In this document: positions 18,366 to 26,120 of the stretch, piece by piece
Layout of the letters: every line of letters begins with the position of its first letter
Numbering within the stretch: position 1 is the first letter of the stretch
Assembly (NCBI RefSeq): GCF_036746095.1
Contig: NZ_DAIOEU010000021.1
Span: 1 to 64,000, forward strand
DNA from: Dyella_B sp036746095
Lineage (GTDB): Bacteria; Pseudomonadota; Gammaproteobacteria; Xanthomonadales; Rhodanobacteraceae
Length of the DNA stretch: 64,000 bases
Direction of reading: 5' to 3'
Notes under the pieces: generated by a model
What the model saw: only the letters and a program-made list of their open reading frames with translations
Database searches by the model: none
What the model was told of the DNA's origin: nothing
Translations under genes and position numbers: made by a program

Positions 18366-21300
18366 AAGCGACTGAGTGCGCTACGCACGACCTGCACGAT
18401 CTGGTCGACCGCAGCGCGCGCGTTGTCCAGGCCCATCAAGGAAAACAATTTCGGTAGCAGGCGCTGGCGGATGGCCGCTTCTATGCCCTGTGGATTGAGG
18501 GAATTCTCGCCCACGGCATCCTGCACGTTCGTATCGATATCCAGTGCAAGATTGACGAAGCGATCGGTCTCGGCCTCGCCGGGCGAATCCAGGGCGTCGC
18601 CCAGCACCAGGTGCAGCACCCCGTAGTAAGCCCGTGCCCTGGGATGATCCGCAAGGCGCTGGGGAATACCCGGAACCTGCGCGGAGTGAAGTTGTTCCTC
18701 GAACTTCTTGAACAGCGCGTACTGCTTCAGCGGATGGTCGAACATCGCCTCCGCTTCGGCGATCGCCTGGCGCAACAGTTCGCCGAAAACCTTCTGCGCG
18801 TACGGATCGTCGGCGAGCTCCTGTTCGATCGTCTTGCGCAAGCGCGTCTTGATCAGGTCGGTTTCGTTGCGGGTCTTTTCTTCGGGCCACTCCTCGGGTG
18901 TCTCCTTCCGGCCAAGCTCGTGCACCAGATAAACACCTTGCGGCTCGCGCACTTCCTTGCCGATGACCTGTTTGTCCACCAGGCGCCGGATCTGTTCCTC
19001 GTAGAGACTGTAGTCCACCGTCTCCATGGCGTCCCGGCGTGTCATCTGGCGCAGATCCGAAAAGAATGTCAGGTCACGCTTGTATTGGCGAATCAGGTCT
19101 TCAGAAAAATTTTTATCCTCGAAGAAGCTGCGTGACGCCAGGGCGGTCTGCAGGCACAGGCCGAACTCGGTCAAGGCGGCGGAAAAATCGTCGCGCAGCT
19201 TCTGGCGCTGGTCGTACTCGCCGCCTTCCCCATCGGATACGAATCGCGGGCTGAGCACCTGTCGGAACTGTTCGGTATCGCCGCGGTTCGCCACGCCCTT
19301 GAAGAACGACCAGAGCCGTGCATGCAGGGCGGGCAAGTGCTTGTACTCCGTGCTGAAAGAGCGATATAGCCCCTCGATATCCGCGACGTCGAAGCCGCCC
19401 TGGGTCTGCGCTTCCAGATCCTGGTATGCGCGGATGGCGGTATCCAGCTCCGGCAGAATGCCGCGGTAATCCACCAGCACGCCGTAGCGTTTCGCATCGT
19501 GCAGGCGGTTTACCCGCGCCACCGCCTGGATCAGGTTGTGGTCCTTCAATGGCTTGTCGATATAGAGCACGGCGTTGCGCGGCTCGTCGAAACCGGTCAG
19601 CAACTTGTCGACCACGATCAGCAGATCGGGTGCGCCGTCGCTGCCGAAATCCTGGACGACGTCCTTTTCATACTGTTCCGGGTCGAGCTTGCGATCGGTG
19701 ATCGCCTGCTTCCACCACTTCGCCACCTCGCCCAGGCTGTCTTCGTCCACCTGGGTATTGCCTTCGCGGGTATCGGGCGGCGACATCACCACCGCACTGC
19801 TTACCAGGCCCGTTTCGTCGAGCGCGCGCTTGTAGCGGATCGCATCCACTTTACTGTCGGTGGCGACCTGGCCTTTCAGTCCAAGATCGAGCTGCTTGAT
19901 GTTTTGATCGAAATGGCTGGCGATGTCCCAGGCGATCAGTTCGATGCGATTGGCCGCACCGTAGATGGCCTGCTTGCTGGCGAACTTCTTTTTCAGGTCC
20001 GCGCTTTGCGCTTCCGACAGGCCGGCCGTGATCTTGTCGAACCAGCGGTTGACGGCGATCTCGTTGACGTCCAGTTCCGGCACGCGCTCCTCGTACAGCA
20101 GCGGCGCCACGGTCTCGTCTTCCACCGCGCGCTGCATGGAATAGGCATGCACGATCGGCCCGAACTTGTTGGCGCTCTTTTCCTGCTTAAGCAGTGGCGT
20201 GCCGGTAAAGGCCAGGTAGGCGGCGTTGGGCAGCGCCTTGCGCATGCGTTCATGGGTCTCGCCGCCATGGCTGCGATGCCCTTCGTCCACCAGCACGATC
20301 AGGTTGGCCGAATCGTTATGGCACTCCGGCAGCTTGGAGGCCGTGTTGAACTTCTGCACCAGCGAGAAGGTGATGCGCTCGCTGCCATGGCCAATGCGCC
20401 GGGCCAGGTCGCGGCCAGTGTTGGCCTTGCTGCGTTCGCCTTCCTTTTTGGTGGCGATGGCCGAGCCGAACGCGCCGCCGGTGATGAAGTTGCGGGACAA
20501 CTGCGTTTCCAGATCGATACGGTCGGTCACGACCACCACGCGGCAGTCCTTCAGCGTCTTATCCAGCAGCAGCGCCTTGGTCAGGAACACCATGGTGAAG
20601 CTCTTGCCCGAGCCGGTGGTATGCCACAGCACGCCGCCCTCGCGTCCGCCATCCGGGCGGACCTGGCGAATGCGTGCCAGCAGGGCGCGGATACCGAAGA
20701 ACTGCTGGTAGCGTGCGACGATCTTGCCGGTCTTGCGGTCGAACAACACGAAGCCACGCAGGAATTCGAGCAATCGCGTCGGCGTAAGCAGGCCCGCCAA
20801 CAACCGGTCCTGCTCGGTCGGCAGGATCGGTTGCGACCAAAGCGCGTCGCACTCGCGGCGCAGCGAAGCCGGCTTGTCCGCCAGCAAGGCGTTGCGTTGT
20901 TCCGGCGAAAGCAGCCGGTTTTTAAAGGCGTGCAGCTGGCCCTCGTCCCATTCCTCTTCGCGCCAGCGCGTCCAGAACTTGGCCGGCGTGAGCGTGGTGC
21001 CGTAACGCCCATCGGTCATGCTGATCGACAGCAACAGCTGCGCATAGGCAAACAGCTGCGGAATCTCATCCTGGCGCTGGTTGCGCAGGTGCTGGCTGAT
21101 GCCTTCGCTGACCATCTGCTTGCCGGCATGCCCCGATTCGGGGCGCTTGGCTTCGATCACCACCAGCGGCAGGCCATTGACGTAGGCCACGATATCCGGC
21201 GTACGGCGATGCGTGCCTTGCGCCGAAAGCACCTCGCATTCCTCGGTGACGTCCCAAAGATTGGCTGTGGGTTCGTTCCAGGCAATGATCGGGATCGTGG

Positions 21301-21658
21301 GCTGATGTTTCTTGCCGTCCGGCATGAACTCGGTAACGGTGATGCCCAGTGCCAGCAACTGATACAGGCGTTCGTTGGCGGCCAGCAGGCCATCGCCCAA
21401 CGGCAGCGACGAGAGATCGCGCACGATCTGGTCGATCGCGCTGGGCGAAAGCGGGTAGCTTCGGCCTTTGTACTCGAAGCGGCGGGTTTTCAGTGCTTCG
21501 ATCAGGCGAGGCTTCAACAATACCTCGCGCGTGCTGCCGCGTAGCGCCAACGCTTCGCTGCTGCGGATGTAGCGCCAGCCCAGATTCACCAGCATGTGCA
21601 GCGCCGGGATATGTGCACTGAACTGTTCGCGGGTATCGGGGGCGGCGCCGTCGTTCAT
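18362..21658 (-). CDS. hsdR: Type I restriction enzyme, restriction/translocase subunit HsdR
   Basis: A 1098-residue motor subunit that translocates and cuts DNA when the complex meets unmethylated sites. The N-terminal PD-(D/E)xK nuclease is visible as PD154-155 and E169-A-K171 in RRTPDIVAYV...VVIEAKRP. The SF2 helicase domains carry GSGKSFTMVFL (Walker A), VLVDEGHRSHG (DExH type) and LAFTGTPLL (motif III), and end in a long helical C-terminal region contacting HsdM. It overlaps hsdS upstream and the DUF45 peptidase downstream by 4 bases each. No frameshift is seen, so it should be functional. Confidence 0.96.
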   Translation of the reverse strand: MNDGAAPDTREQFSAHIPALHMLVNLGWRYIRSSEALALRGSTREVLLKPRLIEALKTRRFEYKGRSYPLSPSAIDQIVRDLSSLPLGDGLLAANERLYQLLALGITVTEFMPDGKKHQPTIPIIAWNEPTANLWDVTEECEVLSAQGTHRRTPDIVAYVNGLPLVVIEAKRPESGHAGKQMVSEGISQHLRNQRQDEIPQLFAYAQLLLSISMTDGRYGTTLTPAKFWTRWREEEWDEGQLHAFKNRLLSPEQRNALLADKPASLRRECDALWSQPILPTEQDRLLAGLLTPTRLLEFLRGFVLFDRKTGKIVARYQQFFGIRALLARIRQVRPDGGREGGVLWHTTGSGKSFTMVFLTKALLLDKTLKDCRVVVVTDRIDLETQLSRNFITGGAFGSAIATKKEGERSKANTGRDLARRIGHGSERITFSLVQKFNTASKLPECHNDSANLIVLVDEGHRSHGGETHERMRKALPNAAYLAFTGTPLLKQEKSANKFGPIVHAYSMQRAVEDETVAPLLYEERVPELDVNEIAVNRWFDKITAGLSEAQSADLKKKFASKQAIYGAANRIELIAWDIASHFDQNIKQLDLGLKGQVATDSKVDAIRYKRALDETGLVSSAVVMSPPDTREGNTQVDEDSLGEVAKWWKQAITDRKLDPEQYEKDVVQDFGSDGAPDLLIVVDKLLTGFDEPRNAVLYIDKPLKDHNLIQAVARVNRLHDAKRYGVLVDYRGILPELDTAIRAYQDLEAQTQGGFDVADIEGLYRSFSTEYKHLPALHARLWSFFKGVANRGDTEQFRQVLSPRFVSDGEGGEYDQRQKLRDDFSAALTEFGLCLQTALASRSFFEDKNFSEDLIRQYKRDLTFFSDLRQMTRRDAMETVDYSLYEEQIRRLVDKQVIGKEVREPQGVYLVHELGRKETPEEWPEEKTRNETDLIKTRLRKTIEQELADDPYAQKVFGELLRQAIAEAEAMFDHPLKQYALFKKFEEQLHSAQVPGIPQRLADHPRARAYYGVLHLVLGDALDSPGEAETDRFVNLALDIDTNVQDAVGENSLNPQGIEAAIRQRLLPKLFSLMGLDNARAAVDQIVQVVRSALSRL

Positions 21659-22878
21659 GCCGGTATGGCCTCGGTTTGTACGGGTAGGCGCACTCGGCGT
21701 TTGCCAGTGAGGAGTTGTTGCATGAGGGCGGACTTTTCCATTTGCAGTTTGCGCAATTGCTGTTTGAGTAGCTCGATTTCTCTATCCATATGCGTAAGCA
21801 CATCATCGATGGCTTTTTGTTCCATCATTGGTGGCAGAGGGATATGCAATTTTTTGAATTCGTTCCAGCGTAAACTTCCGCGACGATCCACAGACGAATT
21901 GGTGGATGCTTCAAAAATTTGCCGAAAGTGCTCCGTTTTCAAGAGACGATACAAATAACCGTCGTGTACCTCATTGGTAGTATTGAACACGGTATACATA
22001 GGGCTTACCAAGCCGAAGTCGTAAAGGTCCTGATAACCGATTGAGCCTTCCTCAATGTGGTTAGTTGCATAGACGAAGGTGCCGCGCGGCACAATCTTGT
22101 AAGTCGACAGGTCTTTACTAAAAACTTGTTTGTTGAAATAGGAAAGCGAATCGACTAAACCTTCGTGTTTGGTGCAGGAAAGTACTGGAAACGGGGCTTC
22201 TTCGCTGTGCCGCTTGTTGATTTCTGAGGCAATCTCTTCAATCTTAGGATAAGACCAGTCCTCTGGAATGGTGCCGTGTGGAGTAGGGCGAAATTTTGCA
22301 TCGCCAACAAATGAGCGTAGCCTCCTTTTTCCTGTCAAAACTCGGGCAAGCATCGCCTGCTTTTGCTTGCGGGTTGTTGCCAGTAGGTGCTCAGTCGTAG
22401 CGATGGTTTTGTTCCAGATACTGAATATGCGAACAATTTTGTATTGCTCTTCCAGTGGAGGGATGGCGATCTCGAGTTCTTCAAGCCCTGCCTTCGTAAG
22501 TTTGTAACGACCAACACCTTGCCGTGATAGCACCGATGTAAGGTCGCGATGCATGAACCAATAAAAAAACCAGCTTGCCAAGCATTTTTCGGAATTTACG
22601 ATTACGTGAGCGTGGTTGTTGACGTTTGCTTTTCCATTGAAAAGAATCGTCATAGGTCGTTCTTTAAACTTGAGAAAATGGTCGCCATCTTCACCTATTA
22701 ACGCGAATTCTTCATCAATTCGAAAATGGTCGATATAGCCAAGCGCACCTGTTGGTCCAAAGTAGGGGAATGGTCCTTTCATTTTTTCACGCTGCTCAGT
22801 GCTTAGCGGGAGGCGCAAATTATTTTTGATTGCGCAACATTTTCCAACGGTCGAAAGTTCCCAGCTTTCAGGAAGCAT
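21655..22878 (-). CDS. hsdS: Type I restriction-modification specificity subunit HsdS
   Basis: A 407-residue protein with two target-recognition domains separated by helical spacers. The spacers carry near-repeats at the ends of each half: MLARVLTGKRRLR and LMQQLLTGKRRVRLPV, with the preceding IPPLEEQYKI and LPPMMEQKAI. These repeats are the classical HsdS architecture that fixes the spacing of the bipartite DNA target. The second half begins at IPEDWSYPKIEEIASEI. The recognition domains are noticeably AT-richer than neighbouring genes, a common sign of horizontal exchange. The start overlaps the preceding unknown gene by 11 bases, and the stop overlaps hsdR by 4. Confidence 0.94.
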   Translation of the reverse strand: MLPESWELSTVGKCCAIKNNLRLPLSTEQREKMKGPFPYFGPTGALGYIDHFRIDEEFALIGEDGDHFLKFKERPMTILFNGKANVNNHAHVIVNSEKCLASWFFYWFMHRDLTSVLSRQGVGRYKLTKAGLEELEIAIPPLEEQYKIVRIFSIWNKTIATTEHLLATTRKQKQAMLARVLTGKRRLRSFVGDAKFRPTPHGTIPEDWSYPKIEEIASEINKRHSEEAPFPVLSCTKHEGLVDSLSYFNKQVFSKDLSTYKIVPRGTFVYATNHIEEGSIGYQDLYDFGLVSPMYTVFNTTNEVHDGYLYRLLKTEHFRQIFEASTNSSVDRRGSLRWNEFKKLHIPLPPMMEQKAIDDVLTHMDREIELLKQQLRKLQMEKSALMQQLLTGKRRVRLPVQTEAIPA

Positions 22879-23404
22879 TCTCGCCCCCTTTGCGGCTATT
22901 TGTCTCCAGATTCCTCAGCTCAATGAGATTGTTCGCAACCTCGAAACGCCGTTTCGCCTGGTTTGGCCGTTTCGCTTTGATCTTGCGGCGTCTCTCATAT
23001 TGACTCACCATTTTGACTACAGCAGCTTCGCAGTTTTGGCTGCTGCCTGCAGTCGTTGCAAAATATGCAACAACTGTTTCGACAGAGAGCCTTTTTTTTT
23101 CTGATGTTCGGTACATGTCTTGCCGAGCCCCAAATTGAGCTGTCAAGTATTCCTTGACAGCTGTGTTCGGTAGTTGACCAGTTTCTTGAGCGGAACTCGG
23201 CTCGATGTTTGACCGGTGTGCCCTTAGCGGTGCGATCAAACCGATAAAGATCGGGTGAGCGTCCTCGTCGTTGGTGCGAACTATTAAGTCTTTTTTTAAA
23301 GTTCCGTGATTCCTGCAGTCTGGCCACGCCGTGCCCGTGCCGCCTGCTTGGTAAGGCTCCTCAAAGATGCGATGCGGGTGCACTAGGTTCTGGTTTTTAC
23401 TCAT
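22868..23404 (-). CDS. Unknown basic protein embedded between hsdM and hsdS
   Basis: A 178-residue protein with no family I recognise. It starts at an ATG that overlaps the hsdM stop (ATGAGTAA) and its stop overlaps the hsdS start, so it is translated as part of the restriction operon. The C-terminal third is strongly basic and helical (YERRRKIKAKRPNQAKRRFEVANN), suggestive of nucleic-acid or HsdM/S contact. No signal peptide or membrane segment. The base composition is lower in GC than hsdM and hsdR and similar to hsdS. A fusion-in-place or accessory regulator is possible; function not assigned. Confidence 0.65.
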   Translation of the reverse strand: MSKNQNLVHPHRIFEEPYQAGGTGTAWPDCRNHGTLKKDLIVRTNDEDAHPIFIGLIAPLRAHRSNIEPSSAQETGQLPNTAVKEYLTAQFGARQDMYRTSEKKRLSVETVVAYFATTAGSSQNCEAAVVKMVSQYERRRKIKAKRPNQAKRRFEVANNLIELRNLETNSRKGGENAS

Positions 23405-24905
23405 AGCCAAGCTCCTTCAAGTACACCGCCATCTGCTCTTCCAGCTTGGCCAGCTCCGCCTTCAACTGCTGCCGCTCCTTGCGCACCGCCATCAGGTCAA
23501 TCTCTTCTTCTTCCTCAAACGTATCGACGTAGCGCGGGATATTGAGGTTGTAGTCGTTGTCGGCGATCTCTTTCGGGCGGGCAAGGTAGGCGTACTTGTC
23601 GACGTTCTTGCGTGCCTTGACCGTATCCAGAATGCGTTGCAGGTCGCTTTCGCGCAGGTAGTTCTGGTTTTTTCCATCCTGATAGTTGCGGCTGGCGTCG
23701 ACGAACAGCACGTTCTCGTCCTGCTTCTTCTTGCGAAAGACCAGGATGGCGGCGGGAATGCCGGTGCCGTAGAACAGTTTTTCCGGCAGGCCGATCACCA
23801 CGTCCAGCAGGTTTTCGTCGATCAACTGTTTGCGGATGCGGCCTTCGGCGGCGCCACGGAACAGCACGCCATGCGGTACCACCACGGCCATGCGGCCGCT
23901 CTTGGGTTTCATGCTTTCGATCATGTGCAGGATGAAGGCGTAGTCGCCTTTGGTGCGCGGCGGCACGCCGCGGCGGAAGCGGTGATAAGGATCCTTGTCG
24001 GCGTTTTCGTGGCCCCACTTTTCCAGGGAGAATGGCGGATTGGCGACGACGATGTCGAAATGCCTGAGGCCGTTGCCGTCCAGCAGCTTCGGATTGCGCA
24101 GCGTGTCGCCCCATTCGATCTTGTGGTTGTCCTCGCCGTGCAGAAACATGTTCATCTTTGCCATGGCCCAGGTGCTGCCGATGGCTTCCTGCCCGAACAG
24201 CGCGTATTTACGCGTATTGCTACGGTCGCGGATAAACCGGCCGCATTTCATCAGCAACGAGCCTGAGCCGCAGGTGGGGTCGCAGATCTCCTCCCCTGGC
24301 CTGGGTTCCATCAGGCGCGCTATCAGCGTGGATACCTCCGGTGGGGTGTAGTACTCGCCGGCCTTCTTGCCGGCGCCCGCGGCGAATCTGCTGATCAGGT
24401 ACTCGTAGGCGTTGCCGATGATGTCGAGCTGGCCGACGCGGCTGGGGCGCAGGTTGAGTTCGGGCTTGATGAAGTCTTCCAGCAGCAGGCGCAGGATGTC
24501 GTTTTTCTGTTGTTCCTCGCCCAGCTTGTTGGAATTGAAGCTGATGTCCTGGAACACGTCGTGCAGTTTGCTGATGTTGGCGTCTTCGATCGCATGCAGG
24601 GCCTTGTCGATGCGCTCGCCATTGCCGGGCAGGTGGCGCTGCTCGTACAGCGTGTAGAAGTTGGCTTGCGGCGGCAGCACGAAACGCTCGCTCTTGAGCA
24701 TTTCCTCGATCAGTTCCGGGTGGTTGCCATATTTCGCCTTGTATTCGTCGTAGTGGTCCTGCCATACGTCGGAGACATATTTCAGGAACAGCATGGAGAG
24801 CACGTATTCCTTGTACACGCTGGCATCCACGGTGCCGCGGAAGGTGTCGCAGGCGGCCCATACGGCGTTGTTGATGGTGTCCTGGCGGATGTCGAGGTTG
24901 TTCAT
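23397..24905 (-). CDS. hsdM: Type I restriction-modification DNA methyltransferase HsdM
   Basis: A 502-residue N6-adenine methyltransferase. An N-terminal helical HsdM_N domain (ACDTFRGTVDASVYKEYVLSMLFLKYVSD) precedes the catalytic domain with GEYYTPPEVSTLIARLM, DPTCGSGSLLMKCG (SAM motif I) and the catalytic NPPF motif (VVANPPFSLEKW). The C-terminus is coiled (QLKAELAKLEEQMAVYLKELG). It follows the single-domain specificity gene by 16 bases and overlaps the next gene by 8. Together with HsdS it methylates the host target; with HsdR it restricts. Confidence 0.96.
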   Translation of the reverse strand: MNNLDIRQDTINNAVWAACDTFRGTVDASVYKEYVLSMLFLKYVSDVWQDHYDEYKAKYGNHPELIEEMLKSERFVLPPQANFYTLYEQRHLPGNGERIDKALHAIEDANISKLHDVFQDISFNSNKLGEEQQKNDILRLLLEDFIKPELNLRPSRVGQLDIIGNAYEYLISRFAAGAGKKAGEYYTPPEVSTLIARLMEPRPGEEICDPTCGSGSLLMKCGRFIRDRSNTRKYALFGQEAIGSTWAMAKMNMFLHGEDNHKIEWGDTLRNPKLLDGNGLRHFDIVVANPPFSLEKWGHENADKDPYHRFRRGVPPRTKGDYAFILHMIESMKPKSGRMAVVVPHGVLFRGAAEGRIRKQLIDENLLDVVIGLPEKLFYGTGIPAAILVFRKKKQDENVLFVDASRNYQDGKNQNYLRESDLQRILDTVKARKNVDKYAYLARPKEIADNDYNLNIPRYVDTFEEEEEIDLMAVRKERQQLKAELAKLEEQMAVYLKELGYE

Positions 24906-24921
24906 GGGTTTTCCGTGGGCA

Positions 24922-25509
24922 TTACGTAAGCAGGCGCTCGGCCAGCAGCGCGAGTTCGGTGTCGCGGTTCTTGATCAGGCTTTCCAGATGGCAGCGCTCG
25001 GCCTGGGCGATACGGCCGAGTTCGATGGCCGCATGCTGCTGGGCGAGTGGAAGGATACGGATTGGCGTCTGTTCAAGCACGCCCCGCCGAATGCTGAGCT
25101 GATGGCTTCCTTCCGCCGATTGCCGCAGATAACGCTGCGCCGGTGGCTGGTTCAGCTGCCACGCAAGAAAGGCGGGTAGAAGACGGCCAGGCTGCGTGAC
25201 GCGGATGACGTAGATATGCGGCGTGCACACCGTGCGCGGGGGAGGAGCGGTCATCAGGCTGGCGTAGGTGTGTGGGCCGCGGGCGATGAAGAGCACGTCC
25301 TGGTCCAGTAGCCAGTCCGGCTCCCTGCGGCTGGGCAATTCGGTAACCAGCAGATTGTTTCGGTCCTTGAGGCCAGTGCGACTCAGGTCGCTGATCTGCA
25401 CGACGTGGACGGAGCCGGTCGCCCGCGCTGGAACGGCGCCGCGAAAGGGGTACCCGAGGCGAAGGTCTGCGACATGGCCTAAGGGTGTGGTTTTTGCTTC
25501 ATTCAACAT
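24922..25509 (-). CDS. Single-domain HsdS-like specificity protein
   Basis: A 195-residue protein that looks like half an HsdS: one target-recognition domain (PLGHVADLRLGYPFRGAV, then QISDLSRTGL, DVLFIARGPHTYASL, and IYVIRVTQPGRLLPAFLAWQLNQPPAQRYL) followed by one helical spacer (RRGVLEQTPIRILPLAQQHAAIELGRIAQAE). It is the first gene of the restriction operon, 16 bases before hsdM. Half-S proteins can dimerise to give a symmetric target or pair with a second subunit. The start is uncertain: ATG 25509 gives the family-like N-terminus and ATG 25524 is an alternative; neither has a strong Shine-Dalgarno. Confidence 0.75.
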   Translation of the reverse strand: MLNEAKTTPLGHVADLRLGYPFRGAVPARATGSVHVVQISDLSRTGLKDRNNLLVTELPSRREPDWLLDQDVLFIARGPHTYASLMTAPPPRTVCTPHIYVIRVTQPGRLLPAFLAWQLNQPPAQRYLRQSAEGSHQLSIRRGVLEQTPIRILPLAQQHAAIELGRIAQAERCHLESLIKNRDTELALLAERLLT

Positions 25510-25599
25510 GATGCAAATAATCATGCTTGACGCATATGGGAGCGTCAACTAAATTTTCTCCATCCCACATGATGTAATTTTTCTAGAGGCGAGGAGCCC

Positions 25600-25860
25600 A
25601 TGGCAGATAAAAAAGCTGAGCCACTGCATGGTTATCTGCTGTCGGAACAAGGCTTCCACGAGCTTTCGGCGATCAGCGCGCAACTGCGGCTGATGGCAGA
25701 GATCACTTATGGATTCGCGCACGAAGGGAAATACAGCGGCCACCTTCTTATCCGGCGGGAGGTAATGGGGTGGTATTTCGAAGAGCTCGGTGTACTGATC
25801 GATGAAGTGCTGAGCGCCCTTACGCCTGCCAACAACGACTTTTCTCCGCCGCTGCATTGA
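25600..25860 (+). CDS. Small XAC0095-like protein (tentative)
   Basis: An 86-residue acidic protein with a YLLSEQGFHELSAISAQLRLMAEITY N-terminal half and an EVMGWYFEELGVLIDEVLSAL helix. The YLLxEQ...L..L...L..MA..t pattern recalls the Xanthomonadales XAC0095 family, but I cannot confirm this. It diverges from the restriction operon with a 90-base shared promoter region, and GAGGCGAGGAG precedes its ATG. A regulatory link to the restriction operon is possible purely from position. Confidence 0.6.
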   Translation: MADKKAEPLHGYLLSEQGFHELSAISAQLRLMAEITYGFAHEGKYSGHLLIRREVMGWYFEELGVLIDEVLSALTPANNDFSPPLH

Positions 25861-25905
25861 GTACGTACGGCAACGCCGCGCACCAATGGGCTCCACTCGA
25901 CGTGC

Positions 25906-25922
25906 TGCACTGCAACGGTGCA
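25906..25922. promoter_or_regulatory. NtrC-like enhancer site upstream of narK
   Basis: TGCACTGCAACGGTGCA is a dyad matching the enterobacterial NtrC consensus (TGCACnnnnnnnGTGCA). It lies about 110 bases upstream of the sigma-54 promoter, a normal enhancer distance. Half-sites GCACCA (25880-25885) and TGGTGC (25947-25952) flank it. Confidence 0.6.
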
Positions 25923-26017
25923 AGCGGGTGCCCCATAGCCCTGCGCTGGTGCGCGATGGCACGCCCTTTCGGGTAATGGACGCGTAAAAACCCCAGGAAA
26001 ATCAGCACTTACTCCGC

Positions 26018-26033
26018 TGGCACAAATGATGCA
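26018..26033 (+). promoter_or_regulatory. Sigma-54 promoter of the nitrate assimilation operon
   Basis: TGGCAC-AAATG-ATGCA keeps the -24 GG and -12 GC dinucleotides 12 bases apart and differs from TGGCACnnnnnTTGCA at one base. It points toward narK, whose ATG is 88 bases downstream. A perfect dyad ATGATGC-aac-GCATCAT (26026-26042) overlaps the -12 element. Confidence 0.65.
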
Positions 26034-26120
26034 ACGCATCATGCATCAAGGCCCGCCGATCAGCGTTTGCGCGACGGACGGGTTTGCAGGGTCAGGCAAG
26101 TCTTCAGTGCGGGGTAGGGC

